64,000 nt of DNA. Source: Nitrososphaerales archaeon (GTDB lineage Archaea; Thermoproteota; Nitrososphaeria; Nitrososphaerales; Gagatemarchaeaceae). Of this stretch, positions 1 through 6,665 are shown one piece after another; within the stretch, counting starts at the first letter, position 1; every line of letters starts with the position of its first letter. Below the pieces are notes generated by a model. The model saw nothing but the letters and a program-made list of their open reading frames with translations, did not search any database and had not been told where the DNA came from. The position numbers were made by a program, and so were the translations under genes. The DNA is taken from the NCBI GenBank assembly GCA_014874415.1, contig JACWAI010000015.1:1-64000 (forward strand), written 5' to 3'.

Positions 1-1
1 C

Positions 2-244
2 AACAGGAGCAACGCCCTCTGCTGCGGCGGAGGGGGAGGGGGGATGTATGTGGAATCGGAGGGGGAGCGGCCGAGCCACAGGAGGGTCTCACAGGCCGAG
101 GAGTCGGGCGCGTCGGTCATGGCAACGGCGTGCCCCTTCTGCGTGCTTAACTTCGAAGACGGGGTCAAGACGGTGGGTTCGAGCATCAAGATTAGGGACG
201 TGGCTGAAATCCTCGCGGGCCTGGTCGGAAACGGAGGGGCGTGA
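2..244 (+). CDS. C-terminal end of CCG-domain Fe-S oxidoreductase (HdrD/GlcF-like), partial
   Basis: The gene enters from the left edge in the frame starting at base 2 and stops at TGA 242-244. The visible 80 residues begin with NRSNALCCGGGGGGM, the glycine-rich second half of a CCG cysteine motif, followed by ATACPFCVLNFED, the usual last cysteine pair of this domain. CCG domains bind Fe-S clusters in heterodisulfide reductase HdrB/HdrD, glycolate oxidase GlcF and Etf-linked dehydrogenases. The etfA start is only 4 bases downstream, so the protein probably passes electrons between the flavoprotein and a quinone or disulfide-type acceptor. The N-terminal part and its exact family lie outside the window. 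Confidence 0.85.
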   Translation, partial: NRSNALCCGGGGGGMYVESEGERPSHRRVSQAEESGASVMATACPFCVLNFEDGVKTVGSSIKIRDVAEILAGLVGNGGA

Positions 245-248
245 TTCG

Positions 249-1241
249 ATGGTCAACACTGGCGGGGTCTTCGTCTTCATAGAACAGACCGACGGCGTCC
301 TCGAAGATGCTTCACTGGAAGTGCTCGGCAAGGGCAGGGAGATAGCCGACCGATTGGGGGTCACCGTTACCGCTGCCGTGCTTGGCGAGGGGGTCGGCGG
401 GCTGGCAGAACAGGTCGCCCATCGGGGGGCGCATGCGGTCCTCGCCGGAGACTCTCCGCTCCTGAAAGACTTCACGGCAGAGGCATACACCGACGTCGTG
501 GCCTCCATGGTGAAGACCCGCGACCCCGAAATGCTCCTCATAGGAGCGACCCACAATGGGACCGCCCTTGCTGGGATGCTGGCCATCCGACTGGGGACCG
601 GGCTGATGGCGCACGTCGTCGACCTTGAGATAGAGCAAGGCACAGGTATGCTTCTCGGATCGGTGCCAGGATTCGGTGGGAGCATAGTCGCGGTCTGCAA
701 GTGCAAGAAAGGGAGGCCCCAAATGGCGACGGTAAGACCAGGCGTGTTCACCGCCCCCGCGGCGACCGGGCAGGGGGGAGCCGTGGAGCCATTCGCCGTC
801 GGGCTGAAACCAGAGGACGTCAGGTGCCAGGTGATAGAGAGGACAGTCCAGCACGGAGCCAGCGTGAGCAAAGCTCAGCGCGTCGTGGTGGCCGGACTCG
901 GATGCAAGGACGACCTGTCGCTGCCGAAGAAGCTGGCAGATGTAGCGGGCTCGGCCTACGGCGTATCGAGGCCGCTGGCTGACAAAGGGATGGCGCCGAA
1001 GAACCTGGTGATTGGTTCGACAGGCTCGAGCCTGAACGCCAAGCTCGCGGTCGTGGTAGGCGTAAGCGGAGCCGCGCATTTCACATCCGGGCTCAGGAAC
1101 GTCGAAACTGTGGTGGCGATCAATTCTGACCCCAACGCGGAGATCTTCAAGCACGCCGACTACTGTGTTGTGGGGGACGCCAGGAAGATAGTCCCCAGGA
1201 TGATCTCGGAGCTCGAAGGCTCGGGGGGGACAGGCGCATGA
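249..1241 (+). CDS. etfA: Electron transfer flavoprotein alpha subunit
   Basis: This 330-residue protein has the two-part EtfA layout. The N-terminal Rossmann-like half contains LLIGATHNGTALAGMLA (about residues 97-113), the counterpart of the GATxxGR segment. The C-terminal FAD domain contains GSTGSSLNAKLAVVVGVSGA and NSDPNAEIFKHADYCVVGDA, close to the usual FAD-binding pattern with IxxDxxAPIF. EtfA and EtfB form a soluble heterodimer carrying electrons from acyl-CoA or other dehydrogenases. The ATG at 249 sits 4 bases after the upstream Fe-S gene, and the stop overlaps the etfB start by 4 bases (ATGA), so the three are co-translated. The order here is A before B. Confidence 0.93.
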   Translation: MVNTGGVFVFIEQTDGVLEDASLEVLGKGREIADRLGVTVTAAVLGEGVGGLAEQVAHRGAHAVLAGDSPLLKDFTAEAYTDVVASMVKTRDPEMLLIGATHNGTALAGMLAIRLGTGLMAHVVDLEIEQGTGMLLGSVPGFGGSIVAVCKCKKGRPQMATVRPGVFTAPAATGQGGAVEPFAVGLKPEDVRCQVIERTVQHGASVSKAQRVVVAGLGCKDDLSLPKKLADVAGSAYGVSRPLADKGMAPKNLVIGSTGSSLNAKLAVVVGVSGAAHFTSGLRNVETVVAINSDPNAEIFKHADYCVVGDARKIVPRMISELEGSGGTGA

Positions 1242-2014
1242 ACCTGATAGTATGCTTGAAGGTCACGCCAAAGATCGAACAGATCAAGTTTGACGAGCAG
1301 AAGAAGACTATCGTAAGGGAAGGGGTGGAGAACGAGATAAACGACGCCGACAAGAACGCCCTCGAAGCTGCGCTCAAGCTTAGAGACTCCCAGGGGGGCA
1401 AGGTCGTCGTGCTTTCCATGGGCCCTCCTTCGTTCGAGCCGTTCCTCAAGCTGGCGGTGGCCATGGGGGCGGACGACGCGGTGCTGCTCAGCGACAGAGG
1501 GTTCGGCGGCGCAGACACGTTCGCCACTTCGCGCGTCCTCGCTGCTGGAATCGAGAAGTTGAAACCCTTCGACGCCGTTTTCTGCGGCGAAGCCTCTTCG
1601 GACGGAAGCACCGAGCAGGTCCCTCCCAGCATCGCAGGATGGCTGGGCATCCCGCACGTCAGCTACGTCAGCGAAGTAGCAGTATCCGGAGACAAGCTGC
1701 GCGCGAAGAGAGAGATCACAGATGGGCACGAAGTGGTGGATGTCAGGCCCCCGGTGCTGGCCAGCGTCCAGCTGGGGTGCAATTCGCCGAGGTTCCCCGA
1801 CTTCAGGAGGAAGAGGTGGGCCGAGAAGGAGTTCAAGGTCAGGGTCATGAACATGCAGGACCTGGGCTTCGCTCCCGGCGACGTGGGCCTGGAGGGGTCG
1901 CGGACCGAAGTCACAGGGTTGAGCAGGATGCGCTCCCCCGAGAGGAAGAATGAGTTTGTCGAAGGCACTGAAGAGGAAGTCGCGAGGCGGCTTGTTCAAA
2001 TCGTCAAGGGATAG
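1238..2014 (+). CDS. etfB: Electron transfer flavoprotein beta subunit
   Basis: This 258-residue protein starts MNLIVCLKVTPKIEQIKFD, the canonical EtfB opening. It contains NEINDADKNALEAALKL, the conserved segment near the AMP/FAD site, and ADTFATSRVLAAGIEKL with FCGEASSDGSTEQVPPSIAGWLG, which correspond to the ADT and GxQAxDxxxxQVxPxLA motifs. The ATG at 1238 overlaps the etfA stop (ATGA), indicating translational coupling. The dimer should hold one FAD and shuttle electrons between a dehydrogenase and the adjacent CCG-domain Fe-S protein. Assignment by motif is strong; whether it is bifurcating cannot be told from this sequence. Confidence 0.93.
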   Translation: MNLIVCLKVTPKIEQIKFDEQKKTIVREGVENEINDADKNALEAALKLRDSQGGKVVVLSMGPPSFEPFLKLAVAMGADDAVLLSDRGFGGADTFATSRVLAAGIEKLKPFDAVFCGEASSDGSTEQVPPSIAGWLGIPHVSYVSEVAVSGDKLRAKREITDGHEVVDVRPPVLASVQLGCNSPRFPDFRRKRWAEKEFKVRVMNMQDLGFAPGDVGLEGSRTEVTGLSRMRSPERKNEFVEGTEEEVARRLVQIVKG

Positions 2015-2086
2015 GCTACCGTTTCGAATATTGTACGTCGCGCAACATAGCGAATCTTCAATAGTTTCTTCGGCACAATCCGCTCG

Positions 2087-2578
2087 ATGCGTATGGCCAG
2101 GAGTCCACGTTGGCCCTGCAGCACGTGCGCCTACTGGCAGTCATATCCGGAATGGAAAGAGGTCGGGACGTGTGACTACGCCTTGAGCCGCAATTACGGG
2201 CGGATGGCATTCGGAGGCGCCCAACCGTGCGAGTACTACGCCTCTTCCAGGGGAGCGTCTGCGTCAGGTCCTGGCGGGCGCCCAGGGACAGTCTGCGAGG
2301 CATGCCATTACTGGCTCCCGTTTGAACTGATGCATCATGTCGGCCAATGTGACAATCCGGATAGCAGGTACTTCAGGAGCCCCGCGTTCTCAGACAAGCC
2401 TGCAGAAGAGTGCTTCGCAGCGAGGTCCATTGAAGGACTAGAGTTCATGTGGTGCCAGAGCCACCGTCAGACCATATACGCGGCCGAGCTTCCTGACCAC
2501 AGAGGTTGCCAGATCTTCCCCAGTTCCGTCAGCCTCCCCGTCGAGGACGAAATGGAACTGACATTGGCCGGAGACTGA
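2087..2578 (+). CDS. Cysteine-rich protein with repeated CxxCxYW modules
   Basis: No known family is recognised. The 163 residues contain an internal repeat. Module 1 (about residues 10-50) runs CSTCAYW, then GTCDYALSRNYGR, then CEYY. Module 2 (about 73-116) runs CEACHYW, then GQCDNPDSRYFRSPAF, then ECF. A shorter third copy (about 125-147) keeps MWCQSHRQ and HRGCQIF. Four spaced cysteines per module suggest small zinc or Fe-S knuckles. ATG 2087 is the first in-frame start (ATG 2093 is an alternative). The gene stands alone between etfB and another Cys-rich small gene. Function is unknown; a metal-dependent nucleic-acid or protein-binding role is only a guess. Confidence 0.7.
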   Translation: MRMARSPRWPCSTCAYWQSYPEWKEVGTCDYALSRNYGRMAFGGAQPCEYYASSRGASASGPGGRPGTVCEACHYWLPFELMHHVGQCDNPDSRYFRSPAFSDKPAEECFAARSIEGLEFMWCQSHRQTIYAAELPDHRGCQIFPSSVSLPVEDEMELTLAGD

Positions 2579-2757
2579 ACGCGGAGCCGGCTGTTCCTGG
2601 GCATAGCCCGGCAGGATTCTTCAGGGAACGCTTCCCGGTTCACCGATATCGTTTCCGCGAAAGAAACCCGTTTGCGGAATGGGGATTCAGAAGGGTTTTC
2701 GATAATATTCGGTCTAAATCTTGATACCCCATCCCGCGCTCTAGTAATCGATTGGCG

Positions 2758-3045
2758 ATGGCAGATAAAATGTTCGTCGGTCCCGCGAGACATCCAGAGC
2801 AAGCACAGCCGAGAGCAGTGCATGAAAGCCCCAATCCGGAAGGATGCGCGAAGCATTGCCATTACCCCACCATTAGAACTGGGAGATATTCGGCCGGGAG
2901 CGAGGTCGTGCAGGGGTGCAGCTGCATGGAGCGCAGGGCAGACTGCGACTTCGAGTGGGGTGCCGATGGCAGAGGCTTCTGCAGGAACTGCCACCACAGC
3001 AGCAGCCTAACCGTCAAGGCATCAGACTGCAGGCTGGATTTCTAG
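2758..3045 (+). CDS. Small cysteine/histidine-rich hypothetical protein
   Basis: The 95-residue frame from ATG 2758 (TTG 2752 also possible) carries metal-ligand-like spacing in its second half: GCAKHCHY, GCSCMERRADCDFEW, FCRNCHH and a final DCRLDF. The N-terminal third is featureless. It follows the repeat Cys-rich gene on the same strand by about 180 bases and may be a distant relative, but I see no alignable motif. An overlapping 112-residue frame (2672-3010) lacks patterned cysteines and is less likely. The case rests on the cysteine pattern alone, so the gene is plausible rather than certain. Confidence 0.5.
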   Translation: MADKMFVGPARHPEQAQPRAVHESPNPEGCAKHCHYPTIRTGRYSAGSEVVQGCSCMERRADCDFEWGADGRGFCRNCHHSSSLTVKASDCRLDF

Positions 3046-3312
3046 CGCCCTGCTGAGCCCAAAAAACCAGAGCGTTGCGAATGTCACCAGACTGGTCTGT
3101 CTAAGTGGACACCAGGGCAGTGGCGAGCCCCTAAAGGCCCGGCTCGAGAGGACACACGGGCGCATCTATAGGTTAATCAGTCGAACATCGGGCCGCCCGA
3201 TGACACCGCTGCAACAAGGGATGAGAAGAAAACGGACAAAATCAGAGAGCTAGACAGGAGGCACGGCGTCTTCAAGGCTGCCCTTTTCGGAATCGCAGGC
3301 ATAGTTGGCTTC

Positions 3313-3711
3313 TTGGTCGCCGAGGGTATAATCGTGGTCGGCATGTACCTCGCCTACGGGAACACGAGCGTCCCAAGCAGCTATTCGTCTTCGCCGACCC
3401 TGTTGGGCATAGATGTGCTCGCCTTCCTGGTAGGCGTCACCGTGGGCTTCGCCGTGAACGAGAGGACAACGGTCAGGAAGATCGTCGCCAGGGAGGAGAC
3501 GGGAATCAGGGCGGTTCTCCTTAGACTCGCGAAGTATCAGGGAGTGTACGTCGTCGGTAATGCCATGACGATTGGGATTCAGTTCCTGTTGCTTGCCTCC
3601 TTCGCCCTTTCTCCTGCGGCAGGAGTCGTAATCGGGGCGATTGCGGCCTATCCGGTGAGCTACTTCATTTCGATGCGGGTGGTGTGGAAGCCGCGCGGGA
3701 CCCAGATCTAG
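3313..3711 (+). CDS. GtrA-like four-helix membrane protein, 5' end uncertain
   Basis: From TTG 3313 the frame gives 132 residues with hydrophobic helices near 1-15, 32-48, 75-95 and 98-118, and it ends YPVSYFISMRVVWKP. That ending resembles the NFxxxRxWVF close of GtrA-family proteins, which help move polyprenol-linked sugars across membranes. Coding character continues upstream in the same frame (DRRHGVFKAALFGIAGIVGF) to a stop at 3169-3171, with no ATG, GTG or TTG. A TATA-like element (3164-3171) and ATG 3200 lie in another frame. The true start may be ATG 3200 with a one-base error in the A-rich run at 3228-3232. GtrA assignment is tentative. Confidence 0.6.
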   Translation: MVAEGIIVVGMYLAYGNTSVPSSYSSSPTLLGIDVLAFLVGVTVGFAVNERTTVRKIVAREETGIRAVLLRLAKYQGVYVVGNAMTIGIQFLLLASFALSPAAGVVIGAIAAYPVSYFISMRVVWKPRGTQI

Positions 3712-3775
3712 CAGATCCCTGCTCTTGCCTTTGGCCCTTGAGGGAGGACTGTTTCAGAAGAATATCCCGCGATGG

Positions 3776-3783
3776 CTATATAG
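3776..3783 (+). promoter_or_regulatory. TATA box of the C2H2 microprotein gene
   Basis: The sequence ctatatag lies 22-29 bases before ATG 3805. That is the spacing expected for an archaeal TATA box feeding a leaderless or nearly leaderless transcript. No Shine-Dalgarno sequence is visible before the ATG. Confidence 0.6.
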
Positions 3784-3804
3784 GCCGCCGTCGGTTTTGC
3801 GTTT

Positions 3805-3924
3805 ATGAAATGGTTCGGAAGAAAAGAATACACGTGCGCAACCTGTGGGGCCAAATTCGACTCCCAGGACAAGCTCTCTGAGCACGGAAAGGCTCACGCC
3901 TCTCCGATGACGGTCACTCAATAG
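3805..3924 (+). CDS. 39-residue single C2H2 zinc-finger protein
   Basis: The frame from ATG 3805 to TAG 3922-3924 encodes a basic 39-residue protein. It contains YTCATCGAKFDSQDKLSEHG followed by KAH, which is a C-x2-C-x12-H-x3-H finger. The hydrophobic F and L fall in the usual core positions of a classical C2H2 finger. Single-finger proteins of this size are known in archaea and usually bind nucleic acid or protein. A good TATA box precedes the ATG. The gene stands alone between the GtrA-like and PEP-mutase-family genes. The domain is clear; the target is unknown. Confidence 0.8.
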   Translation: MKWFGRKEYTCATCGAKFDSQDKLSEHGKAHASPMTVTQ

Positions 3925-4011
3925 CAAAGTCTGCCTCCTTCAGAAAAAGTTTAGGACTCCCAGAGGGAACTCCGCAGGAGTGGGCATTCCACACTTGAGG
4001 GAGCTGCCCCG

Positions 4012-4860
4012 ATGAATTCGCAGGCGGACAAGGCCGAAGCGTTCCGCCGGCTTCACGACAGGAGGAACGTGCTCGTCCTGCCCAACGCCTGGGACGTTCC
4101 GAGCGCCCGGGTCTTCGAAGACGAAGGGTTTCCAGCGGTAGCCACGTCGAGCGCTGGCATGATGGTGTCCCTGGGATACCCTGACGGAGAGGAAATCCCG
4201 ACGGAAGAATTCGTCTCGGCCGTCAAGAGGATTGCAAGAGCCCTCGCCGTCCCTCTAAGCGCCGACGTCGTGGGAGGGTTCGGGGACTCGCCGCAGGGGG
4301 TGGCAAGGAGCGTGAAATCGGTAATATCGGCAGGAGCCGTCGGGATCAACATTGAAGATTTCGTACACATAACCAAGAAGCTCCTCCCGGTCGATAAGCA
4401 GGCGAACAGGTTGAAGGCCCTTGTAAGGCTGCGCAAGTCATTGAAAGTCCCCTTCGTCATCAACGCGCGGACCGATGCACTGAGGTTCGGTGCTGGGGAC
4501 GACGAAGCGAAGCTGGACGACGCCGTCCGCAGGGCCGAGGCCTACAGGGACTTGGGAGCGGACTGCGTGTATCCAATGGGACTGACCGACCCGGCGCTCA
4601 TCTCAAGGTTTGTGAAGGCGCTTGATTTCCCCGTGAACGTCATGGTAAGAAAGGGGCTCCCTCCTGTAGCGGAGCTGAAGCGCCTTGGCGTCGCCCGGGT
4701 GAGCTTCGGGCCGAGCGCATCCTACGCTGCCATGGGGCTGCTGAAGCGCGCGGCCAAGGAGGTACGGGAGAAGGGCACCTACGGAGCATTGCTGGAGGGC
4801 GCGATAGACTTCGACGAGCTGAACTCCCTCGCTGTCCCCAGGAAAGTCCGCCCGGACTAG
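4012..4860 (+). CDS. Isocitrate lyase / PEP mutase superfamily protein
   Basis: This 282-residue TIM-barrel enzyme shows superfamily marks: LVLPNAWDVPSARVFEDEGF at the start, SADVVGGFGD (the Mg-binding Asp strand), GINIED, and VINARTDALRFG. Members cleave or form C-C or C-P bonds in 2-oxo or phosphono acids (methylisocitrate lyase, oxaloacetate decarboxylase, carboxy-PEP mutase). The KKCGH catalytic-cysteine loop of true isocitrate lyases is absent, so isocitrate is unlikely to be the substrate. The gene resembles the oxaloacetate-decarboxylase-like branch. It converges with the CNNM gene, overlapping it by 4 bases. The exact reaction cannot be fixed from sequence. Confidence 0.85.
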   Translation: MNSQADKAEAFRRLHDRRNVLVLPNAWDVPSARVFEDEGFPAVATSSAGMMVSLGYPDGEEIPTEEFVSAVKRIARALAVPLSADVVGGFGDSPQGVARSVKSVISAGAVGINIEDFVHITKKLLPVDKQANRLKALVRLRKSLKVPFVINARTDALRFGAGDDEAKLDDAVRRAEAYRDLGADCVYPMGLTDPALISRFVKALDFPVNVMVRKGLPPVAELKRLGVARVSFGPSASYAAMGLLKRAAKEVREKGTYGALLEGAIDFDELNSLAVPRKVRPD

Positions 4861-5831
4861 ACCTTCACGCCAAGCAGCCGCTCGAGGATGTCTGACAGGG
4901 TGATCATTCCGATCATCTTGTCTCCGTCGAACACGAAGGCGATCGTGGCGCCCGCATCCTGCATCTTCTCGATCACGGTCGGAAGGCCGTCGTCCGCGAG
5001 GACTTGGGCGGGCTGAATCATATAATCATGGATGGGAAAATCGATGTGGTCCCTCGAGACGGCGCGCGAGATGGTCCGAGACGTCACCGCGCCGATGTAC
5101 ATCTTCCTCTTGGCGTCATAGACGGGCATGCGAAGGTGGTTCGTCTGCCCCATCGTCTTCAGGGCGTCGAAGACCGTGGCGTCGCTGTCGATGGACACGA
5201 TTTCCTCAAGCGGGGTGAGGACGCTGGCCGCGTTGTTCTTCGAAGAAGCGAGCTGGGTCCTGAGGAGCCGTCCCGCGTCGGGCTCGATGTGACCGGCCTT
5301 TTCGAGCATGGTTACGACATCCTCGAACTCGGCCGCCAGGTCGACCTCCTTGTATCCTGGTTTCCCCACCAGTCTTACGGACAGGCTGCGCGCGATGTTG
5401 GTCAGGGGGAGGGTGACCGGCGCAAGGCCGGACATTATCACTTTGGTGGAGGGCGCCAGGATGATCGACATCCTAAGCGCGTTCTCTATCCCTATGGCCT
5501 TCGGGAGGAGGTAGAGGAGGGTCATGATCACGAACGAGCCTCCCACGGCGCTGTAGACCCACCCGATGGGACCGAAGTAGTCCGACAGTATCAGCCCGAT
5601 GGTGGTTGCGAGGACCACATTCGAGATGGTGTCTACGAATGTCGTGACGCTCACGAGCCTCGTCTTCTCGCTGACTATCGCAAGAGCCGTGAGAGCCCTT
5701 GCCGATCCGCCACCGATCGACGAGCTGAGAGAGAAGGGCCTCAGGGTGAGGTAGGTGGCTTCGACCAATGACGACCAGAAGGAGATGAAGATGGCAACGA
5801 AGAGAGATGCGTACACCAGCGCTGAAACCAA
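4857..5831 (-). CDS. CNNM-type (DUF21) membrane protein with CBS pair
   Basis: The 324-residue protein begins with about three to four hydrophobic segments (residues 1-150) matching a CNNM/DUF21 transmembrane domain, including the glycine- and serine-rich SLSSSIGGGSARALTAL stretch. After a linker rich in E and D come two CBS motifs: LTPLEEIVSIDSDATVFDAL with MPVYD, and IQPAQVLADDGLPTVIEKM with DKMIGMITLSDILERL. CBS pairs bind adenine nucleotides, and CNNM/CorC proteins move Mg2+ or Na+ or regulate such transport. TTG 5831 is the start. The pyrH gene lies 31 bases upstream on the same strand, so the two may be co-transcribed. Confidence 0.85.
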   Translation of the reverse strand: MVSALVYASLFVAIFISFWSSLVEATYLTLRPFSLSSSIGGGSARALTALAIVSEKTRLVSVTTFVDTISNVVLATTIGLILSDYFGPIGWVYSAVGGSFVIMTLLYLLPKAIGIENALRMSIILAPSTKVIMSGLAPVTLPLTNIARSLSVRLVGKPGYKEVDLAAEFEDVVTMLEKAGHIEPDAGRLLRTQLASSKNNAASVLTPLEEIVSIDSDATVFDALKTMGQTNHLRMPVYDAKRKMYIGAVTSRTISRAVSRDHIDFPIHDYMIQPAQVLADDGLPTVIEKMQDAGATIAFVFDGDKMIGMITLSDILERLLGVKV

Positions 5832-5862
5832 TTCTGGTTGCCCTTCACTCCCAACCTTCAGC

Positions 5863-6558
5863 TCAGCTGACGACCGTGCCTATCTTCTCGCCATGAATCG
5901 CCTTGACGACCCCCTTGGCGTCGGATCCGTTCAGCACCACCAGTTTCACCCGCGACTCGACGAGTTGGTCGACGGCAACCGGATCGATGATGCTGTGTAT
6001 CCCCGGTCTGTGGGAGCCGCCGAGTATCTGCTTCATCTTCTCGTAGGTGAGCTTGTCGAACTTCTTCGCCTTCTTGTTAGTCCTTGGATCTTCCGTGTAA
6101 ATCCCGTTCTGGTCGGATGCTTTCACCAGGACATCAGCCCTCCACTTCTGGGCGACGATGGCCGCGACCGTGTCCGTTGTTATCCCCGGCTTGAGGCCTC
6201 CCATCACGGCAACCCTGTTTCTCGCGAGCCGCTGCAGCATGCCGTCGATGGAGGTCGGGACGCTGCTCACGCCTCCAAGCTTCATCGCCACCAGGCGGGC
6301 GTTCAGCCTGGACGCGTGTATGGCAACGGTGTCCTGCTGATAGGATGAAAGACCCATCTCAGAAGCAGACTTGATGTACTCGCGGGAGACCTGGCCGCCG
6401 CCAACCACGACGCCAATCGAGTGTCCCTCGTAATTCAGGTCGGAAATGACGTCCGCATAGGCTATGACCACCTTGGCTGAAGGAGGCGAACCCAGCACCG
6501 ATCCCCCGATTCGTAGAACAGCCTTCAAATTTGCAATTCCTCGCTTGGGCCCGCTCAT
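5863..6558 (-). CDS. pyrH: Uridylate kinase, archaeal type
   Basis: The 231-residue protein belongs to the amino-acid-kinase fold. It has LRIGGSVLGSP near the N-terminus, VVVGGGQVSREYI (glycine loop, about residues 46-58), and VLVKASDQNGIYTEDPRTNK (about 143-162), the typical UMP kinase nucleotide region. It phosphorylates UMP to UDP in pyrimidine synthesis. Length matches archaeal PyrH (about 220-230). ATG 6558 is preceded, on the minus strand, by a tataaaacc element overlapping the divergent aRF1 promoter region. The CNNM-CBS gene follows. Confidence 0.93.
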   Translation of the reverse strand: MSGPKRGIANLKAVLRIGGSVLGSPPSAKVVIAYADVISDLNYEGHSIGVVVGGGQVSREYIKSASEMGLSSYQQDTVAIHASRLNARLVAMKLGGVSSVPTSIDGMLQRLARNRVAVMGGLKPGITTDTVAAIVAQKWRADVLVKASDQNGIYTEDPRTNKKAKKFDKLTYEKMKQILGGSHRPGIHSIIDPVAVDQLVESRVKLVVLNGSDAKGVVKAIHGEKIGTVVS

Positions 6559-6665
6559 GGAGTAATAGGTTTTATAAATGGGTGAGGAAGATTTTCAGTA
6601 TTCCAATGCCTGCTGCCTCGACGGCCGCACCTGTTTCTCCGTCCTGACGTAGGGGTAGCTCTGCA

